From CAVYEM01 sp963767635 (GTDB lineage: Bacteria > Vulcanimicrobiota > Vulcanimicrobiia > Vulcanimicrobiales > Vulcanimicrobiaceae): a stretch of DNA of 64,000 bases. Below the pieces are notes generated by a model. The model saw only the letters and a list, made by a program, of their open reading frames with translations. It ran no database searches and was not told the origin of the DNA. Shown here piece after piece: positions 1-7,876 of this stretch (its first letter is position 1; each line of letters opens with the position of its first letter). The stretch is from NCBI GenBank assembly GCA_963767635.1, contig CAVYEM010000001.1:1364001-1428000 (forward strand), written 5' to 3'. A program made the translations under genes and the position numbers.

Positions 1-435
1 TCCCGTCACGGTGGCGTACCCAAGTGCATCGTGCGGCGAATATTCGCCGGCAAATGCGATGCGCGTTCCTTCGCGAAGGCGCCGCGCGGGTTTGGCGAGC
101 GCCCACCAACGCGTGGCGCGCGCATCGTAGCGCGCTTGCAGCGCGGGGCGCAGCAGCAGCAGCTCGACGCGTCCGCCTGCTTCTTCTGCATGCTCACCGG
201 GGGCGCGCATTCGGCGTCCGAAGATACGCGCGGCAATGACGCGCGTTTCGTTGAGCACCAGCACGTCGCCAGCGCGCAAATATTCGGGCAGATCGGCAAA
301 CGTCCGGTGTTCGGCTTTTCCATGCCGCAGCACGAACAGCCGCGCGGCATCGCGAGGCGTGACGGGCTCCTGCGCGATCAGCTGCTCGGGCAGATCGAAA
401 CGGTATGCCCGCGTCGATCCCGCATCGCAAGACAT
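1..435 (-). CDS. queA: S-adenosylmethionine:tRNA ribosyltransferase-isomerase QueA, N-terminal part (cut by window edge)
   Basis: QueA transfers and isomerises the ribosyl group of SAM onto 7-aminomethyl-7-deazaguanine at tRNA position 34, giving epoxyqueuosine. About 145 codons are visible from an ATG at 435. The reading includes YRFDLPEQLIAQEPV near the N-terminus, then a stretch around DLPEYLRAGDVLVLNETRVI, both typical of the QueA N-terminal domain. The C-terminal part lies outside the window. The gene begins 13 bases after the spoIID stop and is the last visible member of the ruv-spoIID-queA run. ORFs in other frames over this stretch do not resemble proteins. Family assignment is confident; completeness cannot be judged. 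Confidence 0.9.
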   Translation of the reverse strand, partial: MSCDAGSTRAYRFDLPEQLIAQEPVTPRDAARLFVLRHGKAEHRTFADLPEYLRAGDVLVLNETRVIAARIFGRRMRAPGEHAEEAGGRVELLLLRPALQARYDARATRWWALAKPARRLREGTRIAFAGEYSPHDALGYATVTG

Positions 436-448
436 CGCGGGCAGCGGT

Positions 449-1465
449 TCAGTCAGTTCCAATGGCGGTGCCCGGAAAATAGAAGTCCAGAATTTGCGAG
501 GCGTCCGCGCCCGTGATGGCCAGGCCACGCGCGCCCCACTGACAGAGCCCAACGCCGTGCCCGAGTCCGGCGCCCTCTACGACGAGCGCAGGCTGCGCGG
601 GCACGTTGGTAAGCTGCATGCGATGAACGAGTAGACTCGGAAGCGCGCGCGTGCCCAGCGCGCGCCGCACGTCGGCCGCCTTGATTCGCTGCGTTCCGCT
701 CGACCCTTGAAACTCCCAGAAGCGCGCGCGCCCGCTGGCGTCCAGAGCAGCGAGTGAAACGCTGCGCAGGTCGCGCAGCCCGGCGAGTTGCTGCCCGAGT
801 GCGTCCTGCAGCTTGCTCAGCGCGATGCTTTGCGTCCATGTAAACCACGGCGAGCTCGCACAATAACCGCATGCAACGCCGCTCAAATACTGCACCGGCG
901 GCCCGTCCCATGCCAGCGATGAGGCTTCGGTGTGCCCGCCGCAGCACGACGAGTATACCACCTGCGCGAATCCGCGGCCGAAGCGCAGCACGCGGCCCGA
1001 AGTTGCATCGACTGCGGCATTAGTTTGCGGATGCTCGGCATCTACGCCGGTATAGACTTGGTCGGCTTGCGAGGGTACGAGATCGTAATCGCGCAGCGGC
1101 GTACTGCGCTTCAACACGTACGTCCGCGCCACGATCGCTTGCGCCTGCAACGCCGCAGCGGGCCATGCGCGGGGCATTTCGCGAGAGATTACGCTGTACA
1201 AATACTGCTCCAGCGGCACGGTGCTCACCACTTGGCCGAAGTCCGTGTAGCTGAAACTGCCGCGATACCGGCGACCGCCGAACATGAACGAGTGCGCGTC
1301 GATCTCCGCAGCGGTTCCCGTGCCCAGCAGCACCCGCAGCGCCGGCGCACCGGAAGCGTTCGCCGGGTCGGAAACGTCGTCGGAAGACGCCGCAAATGCG
1401 CGCGACGGCGCAAAAGCGCAGGGTGCGCCCAGCGCCAGCAGCGACAACAGGCGCCGGCGGTTCAC
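449..1465 (-). CDS. spoIID: SpoIID/LytB-domain secreted protein
   Basis: Exported protein of the stage II sporulation protein D family, whose characterised members are peptidoglycan lytic transglycosylases or amidase enhancers. The N-terminus has two or three arginines followed by a hydrophobic stretch ending near AFAA, so it is a signal peptide, possibly Tat-like. The SpoIID core is clear: EMPRAWPAAALQAQAIVART in the first half and GAGLGHGVGLCQWGARGLA near the C-terminus. It starts with GTG at 1465, overlapping the ruvB stop by four bases (GTGA), so translation is probably coupled. Family members occur in non-sporulating phyla too, so this gene does not show that the organism sporulates. Confidence 0.88.
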   Translation of the reverse strand: MNRRRLLSLLALGAPCAFAPSRAFAASSDDVSDPANASGAPALRVLLGTGTAAEIDAHSFMFGGRRYRGSFSYTDFGQVVSTVPLEQYLYSVISREMPRAWPAAALQAQAIVARTYVLKRSTPLRDYDLVPSQADQVYTGVDAEHPQTNAAVDATSGRVLRFGRGFAQVVYSSCCGGHTEASSLAWDGPPVQYLSGVACGYCASSPWFTWTQSIALSKLQDALGQQLAGLRDLRSVSLAALDASGRARFWEFQGSSGTQRIKAADVRRALGTRALPSLLVHRMQLTNVPAQPALVVEGAGLGHGVGLCQWGARGLAITGADASQILDFYFPGTAIGTD

Positions 1466-2532
1466 AGCAGCCGCTCCTGCGCGGGCTGCGCGCCGGATGC
1501 GCGCATGTGCGCGTATGCCTGCGGGGTCGCTTTGCGTCCGCTGGCCGTGCGCACCACGAAGCCACGCTTGAGCAGATACGGTTCGACGACGTCCTCCAGC
1601 GTTTCGGCGTCCTCCGTCAGCGTCGCGGCAATCGCGGCGATGCCGGCCGGGCCGCCCTTGTACTGCTCGATGATCGTTCGCAGAAACGCGCGATCGAGCC
1701 GATCCAAGCCGAGTTCGTCAACGCCTTCACGCTGCAGCGCGCGGTTCGCGACGTCTTGCGTGATACGTCCGTCCGCGCGCACCTGTGCGTAATCGCGAAC
1801 GCGGCGCAGCAGGCGGTTCGCGATGCGCGGCGTGCCGCGGCTGCGCGCGGCGATCGTGCGCGCGCCGTCTTCGTCGATCGGTACTGCCAGCACGTCCGAG
1901 GAACGCAGCACGATGCGCCGGAGTTCTTCCACGTCGTAGTAGTCCAAGTGATGCATGATGCCGAAACGCTCGCGCAGCGGCCCGGACAGCATGCCCGCGC
2001 GCGTCGTCGCCCCGATGAGCGTAAAGCGCTTGAGCGGCAGTTTGATGGTCTTGGCGTACGCACCGCGATCGACGATGAAATCGATCTGAAAATCCTCCAT
2101 CGCCGGATACAAGAATTCTTCCACGACCCGTCCCAGCCGGTGAATCTCATCGATGAAAAGTATGTCGCCTTCTTCCAGTGAAGTCAGCACGCCCACGAGA
2201 TCCTTGGCTTTTTCCAACGTCGGACCACTGGTCGGGCGCAGCGAGCGCCCCAGATCTTTGGCGATGAGCGCGGCCAGCGTCGTCTTTCCCAGGCCCGGCG
2301 GCCCGTAGAACAGGACGTGTTCGAGCACGTCGTCGCGGCTTTTCGCCGCGTCGATCGCGATCTTCAGATTTTCGACGACGTTCGTTTGTCCGACGTACTC
2401 GTCGAACGAGCGCGGGCGCAGGCTCGCGCCGTACACTTCATCTTCGAGCAGGTCTTGCGGCGAGAGGAGCCGGCTCTCCGGTTCGGCGACGTCTTGCGGG
2501 CCGTACAGCGCTCGGCGCGCGTCCTCACTCAC
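1462..2532 (-). CDS. ruvB: Holliday junction branch migration helicase RuvB
   Basis: AAA+ ATPase motor that drives Holliday junction branch migration with RuvA in recombination and repair. At 356 aa it has the usual length. Walker A GPPGLGKTT lies at about residues 77-85, Walker B ILFIDEIHRL at about 124-133, the sensor/arginine region around GATTRAGML near 175, and the C-terminal winged-helix domain after about 275. It starts with GTG at 2532, overlapping the ruvA stop (GTGA). The order ruvC-ruvA-ruvB-spoIID-queA implies one transcript. Confidence 0.97.
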   Translation of the reverse strand: MSEDARRALYGPQDVAEPESRLLSPQDLLEDEVYGASLRPRSFDEYVGQTNVVENLKIAIDAAKSRDDVLEHVLFYGPPGLGKTTLAALIAKDLGRSLRPTSGPTLEKAKDLVGVLTSLEEGDILFIDEIHRLGRVVEEFLYPAMEDFQIDFIVDRGAYAKTIKLPLKRFTLIGATTRAGMLSGPLRERFGIMHHLDYYDVEELRRIVLRSSDVLAVPIDEDGARTIAARSRGTPRIANRLLRRVRDYAQVRADGRITQDVANRALQREGVDELGLDRLDRAFLRTIIEQYKGGPAGIAAIAATLTEDAETLEDVVEPYLLKRGFVVRTASGRKATPQAYAHMRASGAQPAQERLL

Positions 2533-3164
2533 CGCGCTGCTCCCTGCGTTTGCGCCGCCTTGCGGCGGTAGATCTGCGCGAGCAGCGCTTCCGCATCGGC
2601 AATAGCGGGCTCGGCTGCGAGCGTCGAGCGAATCATTTCTTCGGCCTCGCCGCGTCTGTACTCCAGCTGCAGCAACACCGCGAGTGCTTCGCCGGCGAAG
2701 TCTGGAATGGCGGCCGGCGCGGCTGGGGGCGCATCTTGGATCAGAAGAAATTTGCTCACTTTACCCTGGAGCTTCGCGACGATGTCGCGCGCCTTCTGCT
2801 GGCCGATGCCCGGCAGCGTCTTCAGAAACGCGTGGTCGCCGCGATCTATTGCGCCGGCAATGCGGGACATCGGGTGCGAGAACGCGCGCGCCGCCGAGCG
2901 TGGACCGATGCTCGCAACGCTGATGAGCGCCTGGAAAAACTCGCGTTCGATCGCATTGCTGAACCCGTAGAACGAATAGTGGCCGGTGTTGCCGTCCAGA
3001 TTGAGAACGGAATGCACCTCGAGCGCAATCTCTTCTCCATCACGAGCCGTGATTTTTTCGTCCACGCACGGCGGCAAGAGCACCTCGTAGGCGAGCCCCT
3101 GCACGTCGAGGACGACGCCGCTTGAGGTGCGCTCCAGCAGCGTGCCGCGAATGCGAGAGAACAT
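2529..3164 (-). CDS. ruvA: Holliday junction branch migration protein RuvA
   Basis: Tetrameric DNA-binding subunit that holds the Holliday junction and loads RuvB. It is 211 aa with the N-terminal OB-fold (MFSRIRGTLLERT start), two helix-hairpin-helix motifs (SVASIGPRSAARAFS near 82-97 and LKTLPGIGQQKARDIV near 114-129), a Pro/Ala-rich flexible linker around 145-155, and a C-terminal RuvB-contact domain. The ATG at 3164 lies 6 bases after the ruvC stop, and the stop overlaps the ruvB start. Confidence 0.95.
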   Translation of the reverse strand: MFSRIRGTLLERTSSGVVLDVQGLAYEVLLPPCVDEKITARDGEEIALEVHSVLNLDGNTGHYSFYGFSNAIEREFFQALISVASIGPRSAARAFSHPMSRIAGAIDRGDHAFLKTLPGIGQQKARDIVAKLQGKVSKFLLIQDAPPAAPAAIPDFAGEALAVLLQLEYRRGEAEEMIRSTLAAEPAIADAEALLAQIYRRKAAQTQGAAR

Positions 3165-3170
3165 ACCGCT

Positions 3171-3653
3171 TCAGCGCTCCATTCTATTCGAGAACGCGAG
3201 CGCCAGAGCCAGCGCGTCGGAAACGTCGCACGGCTGCGGCTGCGTTCGCAGCGCAAGCAGCTGCGCGACCATTTTGCCCACCTGATCTTTGCGCGCCGCA
3301 CCCGATCCGATCAGCGCGCGCTTCACGAGCGAATGCGCCAGCGTATGCACGGGTACACCGTGCTGAGCGCCTGCCAAACACAGTACGCCGCGAGCGTGGC
3401 CCATCATGATCGCGGTGAGCGGATTTTTGTACGTCGAGTAGAGCTCTTCAATCACGATGACGCTGGGATGCGTCGATGCGACCACCGCACAAACCCCTTC
3501 GTGGAGCTCGCGCAGGCGCTGCTCGAGCGCCGCACTCGTTTTGGGAGAGACGACGCCCGCTTCAATCAAGCGCGCGCGCCCGCGGTCAACGTCGATGACG
3601 CCGTAGCCCGTCGTGCGCAGGCCCGGATCGATGCCCAGAATGCGCGCGATCAC
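3171..3653 (-). CDS. ruvC: Crossover junction endodeoxyribonuclease RuvC
   Basis: Resolves Holliday junctions by paired nicking. It is 160 aa, the normal length. The RNase H-like active-site acids are visible: Asp9 in ILGIDPGLRTTGYG, Glu69/Glu70 in VIVIEELYSTYKN, and the C-terminal pair Asp143/Asp146 in DVSDALALALA. The start is GTG at 3653 and overlaps the stop of the upstream PASTA kinase (GTGA), so the DNA-repair genes appear translationally coupled to the cell-wall genes before them. Confidence 0.95.
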   Translation of the reverse strand: MIARILGIDPGLRTTGYGVIDVDRGRARLIEAGVVSPKTSAALEQRLRELHEGVCAVVASTHPSVIVIEELYSTYKNPLTAIMMGHARGVLCLAGAQHGVPVHTLAHSLVKRALIGSGAARKDQVGKMVAQLLALRTQPQPCDVSDALALALAFSNRMER

Positions 3654-5722
3654 GGCTCCTGCGGCGGCGGGCTCACGCTGTTGATGTAAATGTTGACCGG
3701 CGTTCCGGGATTCGCTTTCATGCCCGCCTCAGGCTCCGTGCGCACGACTTTTCCATCAGCGCCTTCAGTGGTCGGCGTGACGTTGCCGAGTTGATATCCG
3801 TAGTTGAGCAGCGTCTTCTTCGCATCGTCGAGCGCCATGCCGCCGGTGTCCGGAACGTAGCCCGTAATCGAAACCGAAAGTTCGATCTGCGAACCTTTTT
3901 CCGCCGTCGTTCCGCCTTGCGGTTGTTCGTCCAGAACCGTGCCGTTGTCCGGTCCGGGCGAGCCGACGGCATACGTGCTCGCGACTTGAAAGCCCGCGCT
4001 TTGCAGCGCTTGGCGCGCGGTCATGAAGTCTTGCCCCCGCACGTCGGGAACTTGTCCCAGACCGCCGCCTTTGCTCACCGCCACATAAACGGTCGCGTCG
4101 GCATCGACCATTTTTCCGGGCGGCGTGTCCTGCCAAGCGATGACGTTGGGAGCGACGTTCGAAATCGGCGCCTGTTCGCTCACGCTCACGGTGAAATGCA
4201 GTTTGCCGGCGATCGCGCGCGCTTGATCGAGCGTCTTTCCGACCAGATTGGGAATTTTGACCGGCGCCGGACCGTCGGAGACGAGCAGCGTTACGGCTGA
4301 ACCAATCGGCACTTTGCCGCCGGGTTTGGGTTGCTCGTCCAGCACCAGCCCTTTGTCGGACGGATCGTATTTGCGATTTACTTTGACTGCAAGCCGATCG
4401 GAGCCGAGTACTTTCTGCGCGTCCGGAAGCATGAAACCGGTGACGTCGCGCAGCGCGATCGTCGGCTTCCCGCTGCTGACCACCAATTGCACGATCGCGC
4501 CTTTGTCGACCGGCGTGTTGGGAGCGGGATTCTGACTCACCACACGGTTTGCTGCAACCGTTTCGCTCGCGGTCCGCGTAATTTTTGGGCTCAGCCCAGC
4601 ATTGACGATCGCTTGCTGCGCCTGCGCATCCGTCATGCGCGCGTAGTCGGCGACTTTGATTTGCGGTGCCGGGCTGAGCGGGCGCGTCGCTAAGTAGCCC
4701 GCAATCGCGGCAATGACCAGCGCGGCGATCAGCAGGATCGCGAACGGCGCGAAGGAGCGGTGCGCGCGCTGCTCTTCGCCGCCAACGGCGGCGGGGCGCC
4801 GGTCCGGCAAACGCGAGGGTCTGGGAGGCGGCTGCGGCACGGCGGCGATCGTCTGCGTTGCAGAATCGTCGTATGAGGAATACGCCGCCACGCTGGGGCG
4901 CTCGCGCGCTTCGCGCAACGCTGAGGCAACTTCGCTGGCCGACCCGAATCGGTTCGCCGGCTGCTTTTGCAGCAGCTTGCCGACGATCGCGGCCAGCGCA
5001 GGGCTCACGCCGGCGTCCGCACCGATGACGGGTACGGGTTCCGAAACGTGTTTGAGCGCAACGGCCACAGGCGATTCACCGGTGTACGGGAGCTTGCCGG
5101 TGAGCATCTGATACAGCACGACGCCGACGCTATACAAGTCCGACGTTTCGTGCAGTTCCAGTCCCTGCGCTTGTTCGGGCGAGAGATAGTACACGCTCCC
5201 CATAACTAGGCCCGGGCGCGTCATGGCCATGGTTTGCTGCGACATGGCGCGCGCGATGCCGAAGTCGGAGAGCTTGACGACGTCGTCCTTGGTGATGAGG
5301 ATATTGGCCGGCTTGATGTCGCGGTGCAGCAAACCTTGCCGGTGGGCGTATGCCAAACCGTTGCAGATCTGCGCCGCATAATCGATCGCGACCGGCTCGG
5401 GCAGCCTTCCGTCCGCGGCGATGATTTCCGCCAGCGACGGACCGTCGACGAGCTCCATGACGATGTAATAGGTTTCGCCTTCGTGCCCCACGTCGTACGT
5501 ATTGACGATGTTTGGATGCGAAAGGCGCGCGGCGGATTCCGCTTCTTGGTAAAACCGCCGCACGAACTCTTCGTCGGACGCATATTGCGCGCGAAGCACT
5601 TTGATCGCGACGCGCCGGCGCAGCAGCGTGTCGGTGCCGCAGTACACCGTCGCCATTCCGCCCTCGCCCATCTTATTGTCCAAGCGATAGCGGTTGTTGA
5701 AAACGTGCTGCTCCTCGATCAC
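3650..5722 (-). CDS. pknB: PASTA-domain Ser/Thr protein kinase (PknB/PrkC type)
   Basis: Membrane kinase of the PknB/PrkC family, which senses peptidoglycan precursors and controls cell-wall growth. The kinase domain covers about residues 12-270: Gly-rich loop GEGGMA, Lys41 in VAIKV, catalytic HRDIKPAN at 133-140, DFG at 153-155. A Pro-rich juxtamembrane stretch is followed by one membrane helix at about 324-346. Five extracellular PASTA repeats follow to the C-terminus (690 aa), each with an L-A-x-x-GL/GF-like helix and a Q/E-P-x-x-G segment. It starts with GTG at 5722, overlapping the PBP stop by four bases. The kinase-PBP pairing resembles actinobacterial pknB-pbpA. Confidence 0.95.
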   Translation of the reverse strand: MIEEQHVFNNRYRLDNKMGEGGMATVYCGTDTLLRRRVAIKVLRAQYASDEEFVRRFYQEAESAARLSHPNIVNTYDVGHEGETYYIVMELVDGPSLAEIIAADGRLPEPVAIDYAAQICNGLAYAHRQGLLHRDIKPANILITKDDVVKLSDFGIARAMSQQTMAMTRPGLVMGSVYYLSPEQAQGLELHETSDLYSVGVVLYQMLTGKLPYTGESPVAVALKHVSEPVPVIGADAGVSPALAAIVGKLLQKQPANRFGSASEVASALREARERPSVAAYSSYDDSATQTIAAVPQPPPRPSRLPDRRPAAVGGEEQRAHRSFAPFAILLIAALVIAAIAGYLATRPLSPAPQIKVADYARMTDAQAQQAIVNAGLSPKITRTASETVAANRVVSQNPAPNTPVDKGAIVQLVVSSGKPTIALRDVTGFMLPDAQKVLGSDRLAVKVNRKYDPSDKGLVLDEQPKPGGKVPIGSAVTLLVSDGPAPVKIPNLVGKTLDQARAIAGKLHFTVSVSEQAPISNVAPNVIAWQDTPPGKMVDADATVYVAVSKGGGLGQVPDVRGQDFMTARQALQSAGFQVASTYAVGSPGPDNGTVLDEQPQGGTTAEKGSQIELSVSITGYVPDTGGMALDDAKKTLLNYGYQLGNVTPTTEGADGKVVRTEPEAGMKANPGTPVNIYINSVSPPPQEP

Positions 5723-7131
5723 AACGGCGCTCCGCCGTTATTCAGCGCGACGCGCAGCACGTGTCGAGCGATCGGCGCCGCGACGGCAGCACCGTATCCC
5801 GCATTTTCCACGATGACGGCGACGGCGATTCGAGGATTTTCCGCCGGCGCGAAACACACGAACCACGAATGAGGAGCTCCGGAAGCATTGGTTGCCGTAC
5901 CGGTCTTGCCGGCGACGCTCACGCCGGCCAGTTGTGCCGAGGTCCCGGTACCGCGCTGCACGACCGCGATCATCATGTTCTTCACATTCGCTGCCGTTTC
6001 CGCCGAGATAGGCGTGCCCAGATCGCCCGCACCGTACACGCTGGGCGCGCCCCCTGGCGCTGCCACTTCGCGAACCAGATACGGACGCGGCTCGGTCCCG
6101 CCGTTTGCAATGGTCGAGGCGAGCAGCGCCATTTGCAGCGGGGTCATCAGCAGCGCGCCCTGTCCGAATCCCATCTGCGCGAGTTCCCCCGGCACGATGA
6201 CGGACTGCGGCGGAACGCGGTCGCGCGAGGCCGGCAACTGGAAGTCCGGTGATTGGCCGATTCCCCATCGATCGATGTACCGATAAAACGTGGGAACGCC
6301 CATCTTTAACGCGATCTGTCCGAAGTCGACGTTGCTCGAGAGGGCAAACGCACCCGTAAGATCCTGCGTCCCGGTTGCTTCGGCTTCGTCGTCGTGCAGC
6401 GTAAAATCGCCGATGGTAAAGTAGCCGGGATCGTAGAACGTCGACTGCATCGTCACCGCGCCGCTGTCGAGCGCTGCCGCAGCGGTGAAAATCTTGAACG
6501 TCGAACCCGGCGGATACAAGCCGTTAATGCTGCGGTCCAGCAGAGGGCTCGCAGTGTCGCGAACGAGCGATGGGAATTCGGCGGTCAGATCGTTGGGATC
6601 GAAACTCGGGACGCTCGCAAGCGCCAAAACTGCGCCGGTGCGCGGATCCAAGACCACGCCGGCGCCGCGCGCGTATCGCGCCAGGCTGCGGTACAGTTCG
6701 TGCTGCACCGCGGGAACGATCGTCGTGATGATGTCGGCGCCGCGCGAGATCTGCTCTTGTCCGCGCACCGCCTGCACGATTTCACCGAGCTGCGCGGCAA
6801 CGTCGCCGGTGCTTTCGGGCGGAGTGAGCGCGCGGTCGTACGCATCTTCCAATCCACTGGTTCCATATCGCGCCGACACATAACCGACGGCGTGCGCCAA
6901 CGATGCCCCGCGCGGATATTGCCGCTCGCGGCCCACGGTATCTGCAAGGACGCTTCCGTCGCTTGCCAAAATGCGCCCGCGATGGGCGACCAGCAAAGCG
7001 TGGCGCGGATTGTACGGATTCGACGCGATAGATGCGCCGGCGATCACCTGCACGTAGGCTTGGCGGATCGCGAGCACCGCAAACAAGATTGCGAACAGAG
7101 TGCCCAGGCGCGCGAGCGTTCTATCCGTCAT
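5719..7131 (-). CDS. pbpA: Class B penicillin-binding protein (PbpA/FtsI-like transpeptidase)
   Basis: Peptidoglycan D,D-transpeptidase anchored by an N-terminal membrane helix (about residues 7-30). At 470 aa it is about the size of actinobacterial PbpA and shorter than FtsI. The penicillin-binding signatures are intact: SxxK as S210-T-F-K213 in PPGSTFKIF, SxN as S265-S-N267, and KTG at about 409-411 in AGKTGTATN. No FtsW/RodA partner is adjacent; the upstream gene is an uncharacterised protein, with an 11-base overlap. The downstream PASTA kinase overlaps by four bases and may regulate it. Confidence 0.93.
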   Translation of the reverse strand: MTDRTLARLGTLFAILFAVLAIRQAYVQVIAGASIASNPYNPRHALLVAHRGRILASDGSVLADTVGRERQYPRGASLAHAVGYVSARYGTSGLEDAYDRALTPPESTGDVAAQLGEIVQAVRGQEQISRGADIITTIVPAVQHELYRSLARYARGAGVVLDPRTGAVLALASVPSFDPNDLTAEFPSLVRDTASPLLDRSINGLYPPGSTFKIFTAAAALDSGAVTMQSTFYDPGYFTIGDFTLHDDEAEATGTQDLTGAFALSSNVDFGQIALKMGVPTFYRYIDRWGIGQSPDFQLPASRDRVPPQSVIVPGELAQMGFGQGALLMTPLQMALLASTIANGGTEPRPYLVREVAAPGGAPSVYGAGDLGTPISAETAANVKNMMIAVVQRGTGTSAQLAGVSVAGKTGTATNASGAPHSWFVCFAPAENPRIAVAVIVENAGYGAAVAAPIARHVLRVALNNGGAPL

Positions 7132-7876
7132 GCGCTGCAGCCGGCGCGCTGCGTTCGCGCACCAGCGAATATCCGTCCAGCGTGCGCACCGCCATGTGCG
7201 CGCGAGCCGGCTGGGCGCGCAGCACCAGGTTGATCGCCTCCTGCGCTACCGTCTCTTCGATGCCGGCAATGTCCAGCACGATTTCTGCCCCCGCCTCTTC
7301 GAGCAGCGGGGGTGCCACGTACGCAGCAGAGGGCACCGTTTCAAAATGGCGCGGTTCGTACGGACCGGTATGCCAGGGCCCTCTTCGTCCGAAAACGCCA
7401 CGATGGTAGTCCCAGGCACAGAGCCGGCGCTCTTTCCAGATGAAATGCTCGCGCACGCACAGACGCCGGCACGCCGCGCACTGCACGAGCTGCTGCGGCG
7501 GCATTGCGAGCGCCTGCGCGATTTCTTCGGGGACGTCGTCGATGTTCAGAACGTCGTCCTCCGTCAATTGCGCCGGCGGATCGGCTTGCCAATTGATGCG
7601 TGCCAGCAGCTCGATGTCGCGCACCGGCGCAATAAACGCGTGCTCGTCATCGGCCGGAAACGTCGCGTCGATCCAGTCCAGCAGACCTTCCAGCGGAACC
7701 TGCACGCTCTGCCACGCTTCGCCCAATACCGCGCCCAGCGGCGTGTGCGCGACCGGAACTAGATGCGCGGTGATCGACGCACTTTCGGTGGCCAAACCCG
7801 TGATGAATGCGATCGTGCTGAGGTTGCCGCCCAGAATGAAGGCGCGCGCAGACCCTATGTCTCGGTGGGGACGCAC
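7121..7876 (-). CDS. Uncharacterised protein with a Cys/His-rich segment
   Basis: I do not recognise this family. The reading frame extends upstream to 7963, but that part overlaps the end of carB. The likely start is a GTG at about 7876, followed by the plausible opening DIGSARAFILGGNLSTIAFI; this start is uncertain. The middle holds CAACRRLC followed within about 15 residues by a further Cys (RRLCAWDYHRG), a possible Zn site. The C-terminal third, around AGAEIVLDIAGIEETVAQEA, looks like an alpha/beta fold. It sits between carB and pbpA and overlaps both slightly, so it is co-transcribed. No function is proposed. Confidence 0.6.
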   Translation of the reverse strand: MRPHRDIGSARAFILGGNLSTIAFITGLATESASITAHLVPVAHTPLGAVLGEAWQSVQVPLEGLLDWIDATFPADDEHAFIAPVRDIELLARINWQADPPAQLTEDDVLNIDDVPEEIAQALAMPPQQLVQCAACRRLCVREHFIWKERRLCAWDYHRGVFGRRGPWHTGPYEPRHFETVPSAAYVAPPLLEEAGAEIVLDIAGIEETVAQEAINLVLRAQPARAHMAVRTLDGYSLVRERSAPAAAHDG

